DNA from: Chthonobacter albigriseus
Lineage (GTDB): Bacteria; Pseudomonadota; Alphaproteobacteria; Rhizobiales; Pleomorphomonadaceae
Assembly: GCF_013839445.1 (NCBI RefSeq)
Contig: NZ_JACDIT010000012.1
Coordinates: forward strand, 1 to 64,000
DNA: 64,000 nt
Direction of reading: 5' to 3'
The notes under the pieces are model-generated. The model saw nothing but the letters and a program-made list of their open reading frames with translations, made no database searches and was not told the origin of the DNA. Positions 24,491 through 33,324 of the stretch are shown piece after piece (the first letter of the stretch is position 1; every line of letters begins with the position of its first letter). Made by a program: the position numbers and the translations under genes.

Positions 24491-25504
24491 ATGGCGAAGA
24501 TAGGGGATGTGGCTCGCAGGGCCGGTGTTTCGACGGCAACGGTAAGCAGGGCGTTGAGCAACCCCGACAGCGTCCGCCCGGAGACCAGGAAGCTGGTCCT
24601 CGACGCCGTCCGCGAGCTCGGTTACACGCCGAACGCCGCCGCGCGCAACCTGCGTGCCGGCCGCAGCCGGATGCTGCTGACGGTGGTTCCGCTTCTCTCC
24701 AACTCCTTCTTCGCCCGGATCGTTAGTGGCATCGACCAGGAGGCCTCGCGGCGGGGCTACGGCACCATCATTTCCGAGGAGAGCCCCGACTCCGTGGAAA
24801 AGCAGGCCCACCTCCTCGACCTCGCCGCCGCCGGCCTGTTCGATGGCGTCCTGCTCCTCTCCGCGCTGATGCCGCGCGTCGGCCGCCGCAGTCTGGCCGA
24901 CATGGGCATGCCGCTCGTGCGCGTCTGCTCCCGCCGCGAGCCGGGCGCCGGCGCCGTCCTGCTGGAGGAGCGCGAGGCGACCCTGATCCAGACCCGTCAC
25001 CTGCTCGGGCTCGGCCACCGCCGTTTCATGTACATCTCCGGCGGCGCCGGCAACATCAACGATATCCCCCGCTACGAGGGCTTCTGCGAGGCGATCGCCG
25101 AGGCCGGCCTTCAGCCGGACCAGCAGATCCGCGTGGAGGGCTTCTTCGATTTCGCCAGCGGCACCGCCGCCGCCCATCGCTTCCTGGAACTTCGGGCCGA
25201 GGGCAGGGCGCCCACGGCCATCGTCGCGGTTGGCGACCAGATGGCGATCGCCTGCATGAAGGGCATCCAGGAAGCCGGCCTGCGCATCCCCGAGGACGTC
25301 TCCATTGTCGGCTTCGACGGCATCGACTTCACCAACTACTGCCAGCCGACGCTGACCACCATCGTCCAGCCCGCCGAGGACATGGGCGCCGCCGCCGCCG
25401 GCCTGCTGATCGACATGCTCCAGGGCGAACGCGACCCCGGCGAGATCGTCTTCCCCGCCACCTTGCGCGTCGCCGGCAGCACCGGCCCCGCGCCCGCCGG
25501 TTAG
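24491..25504 (+). CDS. LacI family transcriptional regulator of the sugar ABC operon
   Basis: Repressor or activator of 337 residues. The N-terminal helix-turn-helix is IGDVARRAGVSTATVSRAL at 4-22, followed by the hinge helix NAAARNLRAGRS, then a periplasmic-binding-protein-like effector domain. The start at 24491 is fixed by the DNA-binding head. It is divergent from the transporter operon, with palindromic sites between them, so it most likely controls that operon and itself in response to the imported sugar or a breakdown product. Confidence 0.92.
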   Translation: MAKIGDVARRAGVSTATVSRALSNPDSVRPETRKLVLDAVRELGYTPNAAARNLRAGRSRMLLTVVPLLSNSFFARIVSGIDQEASRRGYGTIISEESPDSVEKQAHLLDLAAAGLFDGVLLLSALMPRVGRRSLADMGMPLVRVCSRREPGAGAVLLEEREATLIQTRHLLGLGHRRFMYISGGAGNINDIPRYEGFCEAIAEAGLQPDQQIRVEGFFDFASGTAAAHRFLELRAEGRAPTAIVAVGDQMAIACMKGIQEAGLRIPEDVSIVGFDGIDFTNYCQPTLTTIVQPAEDMGAAAAGLLIDMLQGERDPGEIVFPATLRVAGSTGPAPAG

Positions 25505-25517
25505 ACCGGCCCGCCGC

Positions 25518-26825
25518 CTACACCCGCCGCCCGGCCACGTAGGTCGCCGCCACCGCGCGGTCGTCGCCCATCGTCATCAGCACGAACAGCTCTTCTTCGA
25601 GGTCGCCGCGCACCGCTTCCATCCGGTGCGCCATCGCCGGCGTCGCGTGGGCGTCGAGCACGATGAGATCCGCCGCAAGCCCCGGCTCGATCCGGCCGAT
25701 CTCCGTCGCCTCGCCGATCGCCTCGGCATTCGCCCGCGTCATCTGGTCGAACGCCTGCAGCGCCGAGAGCTTCTGCCCCCGGAGCTGCATGATCTTGTAG
25801 GCCTCTGCCGCCGACTGCAGCATTGAGTAGCTGGTCCCGCCGCCGACGTCGGTGGCGAGCGCGATCCGCACCGGCGCCGGCCCGCGCTCCAGGCCGTCGT
25901 GGTCGAACAGCCCCGACCCGATGAAGAGGTTGGACGTCGGGCAGAACACCGCCACCGACCCCGTCGCATGCATCCGCGCGATCTCGTCCTCGCGCAGGTG
26001 GATGCAGTGGCCGAGCAGCGTTTTCGGCCCCAGCAGCCCGTAGTAGTCGTAGATGTCGAGATAGCCGGCCCGCTCCGGGTAGAGCGCCCGCGCCGTCTCG
26101 ATCTCCTTCAGGTTCTCCGACATGTGCGTCTGCAAGAGGCAGTCCGGGTTCTCTCGTTTCAGGGCGCCGGACGCCTCCAGCTGCGCCGGCGTCGAGGTGA
26201 TCGCGAAGCGCGGCGTCACCACCACCCGCTGCCGACCGCGCCGGTGCCAGGCCTTGATCACCGCCGTCGTATCCCGGTAGCCGCTCTCCGCCGTGTCCAG
26301 AAGCCCCTCCGGTGCATTGCGGTCCATCATCGTCTTGCCGGCGTGCATCAGTGTGCCCCGACGTTCGCTCTCCTCGAAGAACGCCTCGATCGCCTCCCGG
26401 TGCACCGACCCGTAGACCACCGCCGTCGTCGTGCCGTTTCGCAGCAGCTCGTCGATGAAGAACCGCGCGCCGGCCTCGGCGAAGGCGCGGTCCGCGTAGC
26501 GCAGCTCGGAAGGGAACGTGTACTTCTGCAGCCATTCCATCAGCTGCGCTCCGTAGGACGCGATCACCTGCGTCTGCGGCAAGTGAATATGGGTGTCGAT
26601 GAACCCGGGCAGGATCAGCTTGTCGCCGTGGTCCTCGACACTGACGCCGGGCCCCTGGAAGCCCTGCAACGCACCGGCGTCCTCCACCGCGGTCACCCGC
26701 CCCCCTTTCACCACGACGATCCCGTCCTCCAGATAGCGGTGGCTCCCCGCGTCCCCGGGGCCGTCCGGCCGGCGGTGGAAGGAAAGGATGCGGCCGCGCA
26801 GGATGGATCTGGTCTGGTCTGGCAT
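25518..26825 (-). CDS. guaD: Guanine deaminase
   Basis: Amidohydrolase of 435 residues that would convert guanine to xanthine and ammonia for purine breakdown. Metal ligands: His79 and His81 in DTHIHLPQ, a later His in LLQTHMSEN, another in LLGHCIHL, and the Asp of TDVGGGTS. The opening ILRGRILSFHRRP and the phrase FIDTHIHLPQTQVIASYG are typical of GuaD rather than of other amidohydrolases. The ATG at 26825 is chosen because the family alignment begins there. It converges with the LacI-type gene, 13 bases apart. Confidence 0.93.
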   Translation of the reverse strand: MPDQTRSILRGRILSFHRRPDGPGDAGSHRYLEDGIVVVKGGRVTAVEDAGALQGFQGPGVSVEDHGDKLILPGFIDTHIHLPQTQVIASYGAQLMEWLQKYTFPSELRYADRAFAEAGARFFIDELLRNGTTTAVVYGSVHREAIEAFFEESERRGTLMHAGKTMMDRNAPEGLLDTAESGYRDTTAVIKAWHRRGRQRVVVTPRFAITSTPAQLEASGALKRENPDCLLQTHMSENLKEIETARALYPERAGYLDIYDYYGLLGPKTLLGHCIHLREDEIARMHATGSVAVFCPTSNLFIGSGLFDHDGLERGPAPVRIALATDVGGGTSYSMLQSAAEAYKIMQLRGQKLSALQAFDQMTRANAEAIGEATEIGRIEPGLAADLIVLDAHATPAMAHRMEAVRGDLEEELFVLMTMGDDRAVAATYVAGRRV

Positions 26826-27166
26826 GGGATCTCCCGATCGATCTCGTCCAGGGTCAAGACCTATCCCACCCACCCGGCGGAGGCAAAGGGCCGGCTCTCG
26901 CAAGGCCGACAACAGCCGTCTCTGGTGACAGATCGTCACGGACGCCCGCCCGAAAGGCCGCCGAAGCCCGGGTGCAGGCAGCCGCTCGCCTCGTTTTTCC
27001 GGCCGATTAGAAAAACCGAAAACCCGGCACAGAAATTCTGCAGCCCGCCACCCTTCCCCCCGCGGGAACCGTCATGCACCCTCCTCGTCAAGATGAAAGC
27101 CGCCACGGGACGCGCGCAACAAGCGCCCGGGCGGCGGGAAACGCGCTCCAAGGGGAAAGATCAGTC
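26826..27166. promoter_or_regulatory. 341-bp divergent control region between guaD and fhs
   Basis: No gene is supported. An inverted repeat GTTTTTC-N10-GAAAAAC lies at 26993-27016 and a short palindrome CAGAAATTCTG at 27030-27040. The fhs ribosome-binding site is AGGGGAAAG at 27151-27159, just before the ATG. No known riboswitch was recognised. Confidence 0.4.
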
Positions 27167-28840
27167 ATGTTGAGCGATATCGAGATCGCCCGGTCCGTGA
27201 AGATGAAGCCGATCGCGGAGATCGCCGGCAAGCTCGGCATTCCCGACGACGCGCTGATCCAGCACGGCAAGCACATCGCCAAGATCGACCACGCCTACAT
27301 CAAGTCGGTCCAGGATCGCCCGCGCGGCAAGCTGGTGCTCGTCACTGCCATCACGCCGACGCCGGCCGGCGAGGGCAAGACCACCACCACCGTCGGTCTC
27401 GGCGACGCGCTGAACCGCATCGGCCGCCGCGCGGCCATCTGCCTGCGCGAGCCCTCGCTCGGTCCCTGCTTCGGCGTCAAGGGCGGCGCGGCCGGCGGCG
27501 GCTACAGCCAGGTCGTGCCGATGGAGGAGATCAACCTCCACTTCACCGGCGACTTCCACGCCATAACCTCGGCCCACAATCTCCTGTCGGCCATGCTCGA
27601 CAACCACGTCTACTGGGGCAACGAGCCGAAGATCGATGGCCGCCGCCTTACCTGGCGCCGCGTCCTCGACATGAACGACCGCATGCTGCGCAACCAACTG
27701 AACGGCCTCGGCGGCACCACCAACGGCTTCCCCAAGGAGGACGGCTTCGACATCACCGTCGCCTCCGAGGTGATGGCCGTCTTCTGTCTGTCCAAGGATC
27801 TCAAGGACCTGGAGGCGCGCCTGTCCCGCATGGTGATCGGCGAGACCGACAAGAAGCAGTTCCTCACCGCCGACGTGGTCGGCGCGCCCGGCGCCATGGC
27901 CGTGCTCCTGAAGGACGCGCTGCAGCCCAACCTCGTCCAGACGCTGGAGGGCAACCCCGCCTTCGTCCACGGCGGCCCCTTCGCCAACATCGCCCACGGC
28001 TGCAACTCGGTGATCGCCACCGAGACCGCCCTCCGCCTCGCCGACGTGGTGGTCACCGAGGCCGGCTTCGGCGCGGACCTCGGCGCCGAAAAGTTCATGG
28101 ACATCAAGTGCCGCAAGACGGGCCTGACCCCCGACGCGGCCGTCATCGTCGCCACCATCCGCGCCCTCAAGATGCACGGCGGCGTCGCCAAAGACGAGCT
28201 CTCCAAGGAGAACCTCGCGGCTCTGGAGGTCGGCTTCGCCAACCTCGCCCGCCATATCGAGAACGTCGGCAAGTTCGGCGTCGAGGCCGTCGTCGGCATC
28301 AACCGCTTCGCCTCCGACACCGACGCGGAGGTCTCGCTGCTCCTCGCCCTCTGCGAGAAGGCCGGCGCCAAGGCCGTCATGTGCACCCACTTCGCCGACG
28401 GCGGGAAGGGCGCCGAAGCGCTCGCCCACGAGGTCGCCGCGATCCTGGACGCGCCCCGCAAGGCGCCCTTCAAGACGCTCTATCCCGACGACCTCGGCCT
28501 CCTCGCCAAGGTCGAGACGATCGCCAAGGAGATCTACCGCGCGTCCGGCATCGAAGCCGACCCGAAGGTCAAGGCCAAGGTGAAGGACTATGAGGCCAAA
28601 GGCTATGGCCACCTGCCGGTCTGCATCGCCAAGACGCAGTCGTCCTTCTCCTCCGATCCCAACGCCAAGAACGCCCCGTCCGGCCATGTCCTGCCGATTC
28701 GCGAGGTGCGCCTCTCCGCCGGCGCCGAGTTCGTCGTCGTCATCTGCGGGGACATTATGACCATGCCGGGCCTGCCCAAGGTGCCTGCCGCGGTCAACAT
28801 CCGCCTCGATGCAGACGGACAGATCGTCGGGCTCAGCTGA
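27167..28840 (+). CDS. fhs: Formate-tetrahydrofolate ligase
   Basis: ATP-dependent ligase giving 10-formyl-THF from formate and THF, the entry of formate into one-carbon metabolism. Length 557 is normal. The P-loop is [10 protein letters not shown] at 65-74. [19 protein letters not shown] and [13 protein letters not shown] are family blocks. The ATG at 27167 opens [16 protein letters not shown], the usual start. It stands alone on its strand and ends in a strong hairpin terminator. Confidence 0.97.
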   Translation: MLSDIEIARSVKMKPIAEIAGKLGIPDDALIQHGKHIAKIDHAYIKSVQDRPRGKLVLVTAITPTPAGEGKTTTTVGLGDALNRIGRRAAICLREPSLGPCFGVKGGAAGGGYSQVVPMEEINLHFTGDFHAITSAHNLLSAMLDNHVYWGNEPKIDGRRLTWRRVLDMNDRMLRNQLNGLGGTTNGFPKEDGFDITVASEVMAVFCLSKDLKDLEARLSRMVIGETDKKQFLTADVVGAPGAMAVLLKDALQPNLVQTLEGNPAFVHGGPFANIAHGCNSVIATETALRLADVVVTEAGFGADLGAEKFMDIKCRKTGLTPDAAVIVATIRALKMHGGVAKDELSKENLAALEVGFANLARHIENVGKFGVEAVVGINRFASDTDAEVSLLLALCEKAGAKAVMCTHFADGGKGAEALAHEVAAILDAPRKAPFKTLYPDDLGLLAKVETIAKEIYRASGIEADPKVKAKVKDYEAKGYGHLPVCIAKTQSSFSSDPNAKNAPSGHVLPIREVRLSAGAEFVVVICGDIMTMPGLPKVPAAVNIRLDADGQIVGLS

Positions 28841-28867
28841 AAAGCCGCACGCTCCTGCAGAAACCTG

Positions 28868-28895
28868 AAGGCCGGGCGCATCGCGTCCGGCCTTT
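28868..28895 (+). terminator. Intrinsic terminator of fhs
   Basis: AAGGCCGG at 28868-28875 pairs perfectly with CCGGCCTT at 28887-28894 around an 11-base loop, followed by a short T-run. It begins 28 bases after the fhs stop. A second small hairpin (AACCGA-CGCT-TCGGTT, 28934-28949) follows. Confidence 0.75.
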
Positions 28896-29062
28896 GCACT
28901 TGAACATCGTGCGCGCAGGCCACACCTCTGCAAAACCGACGCTTCGGTTAACCCTGGATTGCGGAAGTCCGGGGGGGTTCGATGGTCAGTTCAGCCGCCT
29001 TGTGGTAGATGATGACCATCGATTTATTCTCGGATCGATTTTTTACTGGCCGTGCCGAAGTC

Positions 29063-29542
29063 ATGATCTCCCAGAAGGCGAAATACGCATTCAAGGCGCT
29101 GGTTGAACTGGGCTCAGTCCCCCGCGGCCAGGCCATGCTCATCGAAGAGATCGCCACGCGCGCCAACATCCCGCGCAAGTTTCTCGAGCATATCCTGCTG
29201 AACCTGAAGCACGCCGGCGTCATCTCCAGCCGTCGCGGCAGGGGAGGCGGCTATGTGCTGCTGAAGGACCCGGCGGAGATCACCATCGGCCACGTCCTGC
29301 GCGTCATCGACGGCCCCATCGCCCCGCTCGGCTGCCTGTCCCGCTCCGCCTACCGGCCTTGCGCCGACTGTCCGGACGAGGAGATCTGCGCAGTCCGCAA
29401 CATCTTCGGCGACATCTTCGCGGCCACCATCATCCTGATGGACGCGACGACCCTGGCCGACGCGGTGCGCAAGTCGACCCGGCACGATGACGACGCGGCC
29501 ACCACGCCGGCCACCATCCTCAACGACATGCTGGCCAACTGA
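29063..29542 (+). CDS. Rrf2 family transcriptional regulator with a four-Cys segment
   Basis: DNA-binding protein of 159 residues. A winged helix occupies residues 1-70 (MISQKAKYAFKALVELG opens the domain, SSRRGRGGGYVL is the wing). A Cys cluster follows: Cys91, Cys100, Cys103, Cys109. Family members such as IscR, NsrR and RirA bind an iron-sulfur cluster through such residues and sense iron, NO or redox state. I chose the ATG at 29063 over the in-frame one at 29009, since the domain begins there. The regulated genes are unknown; it has no co-directional partner close by. Confidence 0.88.
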   Translation: MISQKAKYAFKALVELGSVPRGQAMLIEEIATRANIPRKFLEHILLNLKHAGVISSRRGRGGGYVLLKDPAEITIGHVLRVIDGPIAPLGCLSRSAYRPCADCPDEEICAVRNIFGDIFAATIILMDATTLADAVRKSTRHDDDAATTPATILNDMLAN

Positions 29543-29588
29543 GGTCGGCCGTCGGCCCGGCGCGAGCAGCAACCGGTTCCGTTCCGAC

Positions 29589-29894
29589 CTACATGTACTT
29601 GAAGCGGGCGTAACGCGGATCGTGCGTCTCGTGGATGTTGATCCTGTCCCCCACGAACTGCACGCCGATCTCGTTCACCGTACGCCAGACGACCTCCGAC
29701 CGTTGAAGCGAGCCGTCGGACTGGTCGTAGAAGAAGAAATCATTGGGGATTTCCGCGGCGTTCTCGGACTTCAGCCGAACGCCTTTCGGCGTCAGATCGC
29801 GCACGATGCAATCGATTGTATAGCGAAAGTCGCCGTAGACGGCCTTGCCTGCCTTAAGCGTTCGCCTCCGGTTATGTTCGCGACGCTCCTGCAT
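29589..29894 (-). CDS. Small PilZ domain protein
   Basis: Single-domain c-di-GMP receptor candidate of 101 residues. Both binding elements are present: RxxxR as Arg5-Arg9 in RREHNRR, and D-x-T-x-x-G at Asp33-Gly38 (DLTPKG), where Thr replaces the more common Ser. It has no other domain, so it would act by binding a partner. The start at 29894 follows from the position of the RxxxR arm. It converges with the Rrf2 gene. Confidence 0.85.
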   Translation of the reverse strand: MQERREHNRRRTLKAGKAVYGDFRYTIDCIVRDLTPKGVRLKSENAAEIPNDFFFYDQSDGSLQRSEVVWRTVNEIGVQFVGDRINIHETHDPRYARFKYM

Positions 29895-30053
29895 CTTCGA
29901 ACTACAGCCTCTTTCCTCGGTTTCCGACAACTTTTCTGAAAACCCTGTGTTCCACGCTACCGCGGCTGAGTTAAGCAATCCTTTAGCGGTTATTGACAAT
30001 TCGATGATTGCGCAAAGATCGAGAGGTAGACTGATGAAAACTTGAAGCATCTG

Positions 30054-30095
30054 CCGCCTCGGCGGATTTTCTACATCCGCGTTAGGATTTTTTTT
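30054..30095 (+). terminator. Hairpin plus T8 in the leader of the deacetylase gene
   Basis: GCGGAT at 30062-30067 pairs with ATCCGC at 30075-30080, followed by an eight-T run at 30088-30095. An earlier arm, CCGC at 30054-30057, can instead pair with GCGG at 30062-30065, so two folds exclude each other. It precedes the deacetylase start by 45 bases. It is either an attenuator in that leader or the end of a short upstream transcript. Confidence 0.4.
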
Positions 30096-30140
30096 GTCCG
30101 CTGATGCTCTAGTCCAGACAAAGCGATTGGGAGAGGCAGG

Positions 30141-31241
30141 TTGCGGCGCGGCGTCAGGGTCAAGCTTCAGAAGGCGGGTCTGGCAATGCTCTCGGCCCTC
30201 CATGCCGACGAGTGGTACCCGCCGGGCATCCTCTGGAATGGCGGCGTCCTGATGTTGCACCGGGTGCGGCCGCAGCCGGACCACCCGTTCCAGCCCAACG
30301 CGAACCTTGAGATCACACCCGATTTCCTCGACCGGGCCCTCACGATCCTCCGTCGCCGGAAGGTCTTGGTGGTTAGCCTGGAGGAGGCTGCCGACCGTCT
30401 TCGCCGCGGCTTGCAGGACGAGCGCTACGTCGCCGTCACGCTCGACGACGGCTACCGCGACAACCACGACCACGCCTGGCCGGTCTTCCGCGCCCACGAA
30501 GCGCCTTTCACGGTTTTCGTCGCCACTGGCATGGTGGACCGCACGGCGAACGCCTGGTGGATGACCATCGAGGAGGTGGTGCGCCGCAACGATGAGGTCG
30601 TCGCCACCTTCCCCGACGGGGACGTGCGTTTCGCCTCCGCCACCCCTTGCCAGAAGCGCAAGGCCTTCCTGAGCATCGCCGGAACCGTCCTTGCCATGGA
30701 CGAACCCGGTCGCGAGGCCGTTGTCCGGCCCCTTGCCGCCGCGCACGGCTTCTCCATTGCCGACATGCTCGCCCGCGAGATGATGGACTGGGACCAGGTC
30801 CGCGCCATGTCTGCCGGCCCGCTCTCCTCGGTCGGCGGCCACACCGTCAGCCATCCCGCGCTCGCCCGCCTGTCCGATGCGGACGCCGAAACCGAGATCC
30901 GCGGCGGCCTCGACCGCCTGGAGGCGATGACCGGCCGGCGGCCCACCACCTTCGCCTATCCCTATGGCGACGACGACGCGGTCAGCTGCCGCGACGTCCG
31001 GCTCGCCGCCCGCTTCGGGTTCTCCGTGGCCGTCACCACACGGCGCGGCATGCTCCGTCCCGAGCATGCCTGCATGAACACCGACTGGCCGCGGCTCTCC
31101 CTCAACGGCCACTTCCAGTCCGACCGCGAGTTCGAGATCCTTCTGTCCGGCGTGCCCTTCGCCCTGGAACGGCTGGGCTGGCGCTCCTTGCCCTTCCTGC
31201 GCCCCACCGGCCGCGCCGCGTTGCCCGCCCGCTCCGCCTGA
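30141..31241 (+). CDS. Polysaccharide deacetylase (NodB-like)
   Basis: Carbohydrate esterase family 4 enzyme of 366 residues that would N- or O-deacetylate a glycan. Catalytic Asp102 and metal Asp103 are in TLDDGYRDN, and the metal histidines are His233 and His237 in GGHTVSHPAL. There is no clear signal peptide; the N-terminus is basic. The TTG at 30141 is preceded by GGGAGAGG and adds 15 residues; an ATG at 30186 is the alternative. It is a lone gene on the plus strand. Confidence 0.88.
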   Translation: MRRGVRVKLQKAGLAMLSALHADEWYPPGILWNGGVLMLHRVRPQPDHPFQPNANLEITPDFLDRALTILRRRKVLVVSLEEAADRLRRGLQDERYVAVTLDDGYRDNHDHAWPVFRAHEAPFTVFVATGMVDRTANAWWMTIEEVVRRNDEVVATFPDGDVRFASATPCQKRKAFLSIAGTVLAMDEPGREAVVRPLAAAHGFSIADMLAREMMDWDQVRAMSAGPLSSVGGHTVSHPALARLSDADAETEIRGGLDRLEAMTGRRPTTFAYPYGDDDAVSCRDVRLAARFGFSVAVTTRRGMLRPEHACMNTDWPRLSLNGHFQSDREFEILLSGVPFALERLGWRSLPFLRPTGRAALPARSA

Positions 31242-31441
31242 CGCCCGCCGCGCCGGTCCGGCACCACTTTCGAACCGTTCCAATGTTTCGCCAAAGCCGC
31301 TTTTTTACTTGACCGTAAGGCTCAGGTTTAAGAGGCTCGCGCCGTTCTTCGATGTCGGGGCCTTGAACCCTTTCGATTGGAGGCGGAGATGAAGTTTTCG
31401 ACGGTCCGGATCCGGCCGCTGCGTCGTCGCGAGGGTTTGTC

Positions 31442-31942
31442 ATGGCGATAGCATTGGCCATCGGGCGCAACGCGCCTGTGCTGGCGCGCCAGCCCGAACG
31501 GCTTGTGGTGGAGGGACTCCGCCATTGGCTCAACGGATACTCCACCGGCAGCATCGATTGCTGGGAACTCGGCTGGGAGCTGTTCGCCCGCGAGATCGGG
31601 CCGCGCGACGCCCGGCGCCTGCTCGGCGAACTGTCGTGGTGGGTCCGTGAGATCCGTCGTGCGGCCGGCAAGCCGCTCGCCTGTTTCCCCTACGGCTGCC
31701 AGTGCATCTGCCGGGATGAGTGCTTGGCTCTGACACTCGTGGCCGCCGCCCAGAACGGCGACGCGGACACCATTGCCGGCGCCGCCCGTCATCTGGTTGG
31801 AGAGGAAGCCACCGATACTGCTCTGGCGGCGACCCGCGGGTTCGGCGAAGCCCTCGACGAACTTCATCAGCGCCTTCTGCCGATCCCGATGTGGGTGGTC
31901 GACGACATTGCCGAGCGCCCGCCGCTCACCAGGGTCCAGTAA
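31442..31942 (+). CDS. Unknown protein with a C-x4-C-x-C-x-C-x3-C motif, upstream of the iron operon
   Basis: A 166-residue protein of no family I can name. The notable part is a dense Cys motif at residues 81-94 (CFPYGCQCICRDEC: Cys81, 86, 88, 90, 94), plus Cys40. Such spacing could bind a metal or an iron-sulfur centre. The flanking sequence looks helical and has no signal peptide or membrane segment, so it is predicted cytoplasmic. It precedes the first imelysin gene by 75 bases on the same strand and may be part of that operon as a metal-sensing or assembly factor; that is inference from position only. Confidence 0.6.
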   Translation: MAIALAIGRNAPVLARQPERLVVEGLRHWLNGYSTGSIDCWELGWELFAREIGPRDARRLLGELSWWVREIRRAAGKPLACFPYGCQCICRDECLALTLVAAAQNGDADTIAGAARHLVGEEATDTALAATRGFGEALDELHQRLLPIPMWVVDDIAERPPLTRVQ

Positions 31943-32017
31943 CCGGCCGGACCGACGAGGTTTCAGCGCCGTTCGCCTCCACGGCCGGCGGCTCGATTGT
32001 CAAAACGGGGAAAAGTC

Positions 32018-33289
32018 ATGAAGAAGCTTCTGAAGGCCTCGGCCGCCCTTGCGGCGATGCTGTCCACCGGCCCGGCCCTTGCCGCCGAGATCACCGCCAG
32101 GGACGTAGCCAAGACATACGCCGACATCGGCGAGGCGGCCTTCGCCGACAGCCTGGAGACCGCCAAGGCGTTGGAGGCGGCCGTCAAGGCGCTCGTCGCC
32201 AAGCCCACCGCCGAGACGCTCGCCGCCGCCCGCACGGCCTGGATCGCCGCCCGCGTTCCCTATCTCCAGACCGAGGTGTTCCGCTTCGGCAACCCGATCG
32301 TCGACGATTGGGAGGGCAAGGTGAACGCCTGGCCACTGGATGAAGGCCTGATCGACTACGTCGACGCCTCCTACGGCACCGAATCCGACGCCAACGGCCT
32401 CTACACCCTCAATGTCGTCGCCAACCCCTCGATCCGCATCGAGGGCGACGTCATCGACGCCTCCGTCATCACCGCCGACCTGCTGCAGGACAAACTCCAG
32501 GAAGCGGCCGGCGTGGAAGCCAATGTCGCCACTGGCTATCACGCCGTGGAGTTCCTGCTCTGGGGCCAGGACGTCAACGGTACCGGACCCGGCGCCGGTA
32601 ACCGTCCCGCCACCGACTTCGATCCCGCCAACTGCACCAACGGCAACTGCGACCGCCGCGCCGCCTACCTCCAGGCCGCCGCAACTCTCCTCGTCACCGA
32701 TCTCCAGGAAATGGCCGCGAACTGGAAGGAGGGCGGGGCGGCCCGAGCCCGCGTCCTCGAGGGCGACGGCTCCACTGGCGTCGCCTCCATCCTCACCGGC
32801 ATGGGCTCGCTCTCCTACGGCGAACTCGCCGGCGAGCGCACCAAGCTCGGTCTGATGCTGCACGATCCGGAGGAGGAGCAGGACTGCTTCTCCGACAACA
32901 CCTTCAACGCCCACTACAACGACGTCGTCGGCATCCGCAACGTCTACATCGGCGAGTACACCCGCATCGACGGCTCCAAGGTCGAGGGTCCGTCCCTCTC
33001 CGACCTCGTCAAGGCCAAGGCCCCGGATGTCGACGCCGAACTGGCCGCCCGGCTTGAAGCCACCTACGCCGCCGCGGCCGCCCTCAAGCAGCGCGGCGAG
33101 ACCGTCGAGGCCTACGACCAGATGATCGCGGAGGGCAATGCCGAGGGCAACGCCGTCGTCCAGGCGCTCGTCGATGCCCTGGTCGCTCAGGTGCCCCCGA
33201 TCCAGCGCGCCGTCTCCGCCCTTGGCCTCGGCGATATCGCTTTCGAGGGCTCCGACAGCCTGGACAACCCATCCGCGGTCTTCCAGTGA
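32018..33289 (+). CDS. Imelysin family periplasmic protein (iron acquisition), GxHxxE intact
   Basis: Secreted protein of 423 residues with a signal peptide at 1-23 (ending ALAA). The imelysin/EfeO signature GxHxxE is at 173-178 (GYHAVE), where His and Glu are proposed metal ligands. Members (IrpA, ICMP, Algp7/EfeM) serve in iron uptake, and proteolysis once claimed for the family is doubtful. It opens the block imelysin, di-haem oxidoreductase, imelysin, DUF1513, known from Fur-controlled loci in other proteobacteria. The start at 32018 (MKKLLKAS) is preceded by GGGGAAAAG. Confidence 0.92.
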   Translation: MKKLLKASAALAAMLSTGPALAAEITARDVAKTYADIGEAAFADSLETAKALEAAVKALVAKPTAETLAAARTAWIAARVPYLQTEVFRFGNPIVDDWEGKVNAWPLDEGLIDYVDASYGTESDANGLYTLNVVANPSIRIEGDVIDASVITADLLQDKLQEAAGVEANVATGYHAVEFLLWGQDVNGTGPGAGNRPATDFDPANCTNGNCDRRAAYLQAAATLLVTDLQEMAANWKEGGAARARVLEGDGSTGVASILTGMGSLSYGELAGERTKLGLMLHDPEEEQDCFSDNTFNAHYNDVVGIRNVYIGEYTRIDGSKVEGPSLSDLVKAKAPDVDAELAARLEATYAAAAALKQRGETVEAYDQMIAEGNAEGNAVVQALVDALVAQVPPIQRAVSALGLGDIAFEGSDSLDNPSAVFQ

Positions 33290-33324
33290 TCGTAGACCGG
33301 CATCGGGACTGAAGAAGGGGCTTC

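Noticed and set aside
24121-24561. A 146-codon minus-strand frame in the sugar-operon control region
   Set aside because: It runs across the palindromic operators and into the lacI-type gene; composition is not protein-like.
27161-28933. A minus-strand open frame of 590 codons
   Set aside because: Exact antisense shadow of fhs, full of Gly/Val/Asp/His, no domain.
29845-30045. A 66-codon plus-strand frame ending before the deacetylase leader
   Set aside because: Mostly antisense to the PilZ gene, and without a convincing ribosome-binding site at its start.
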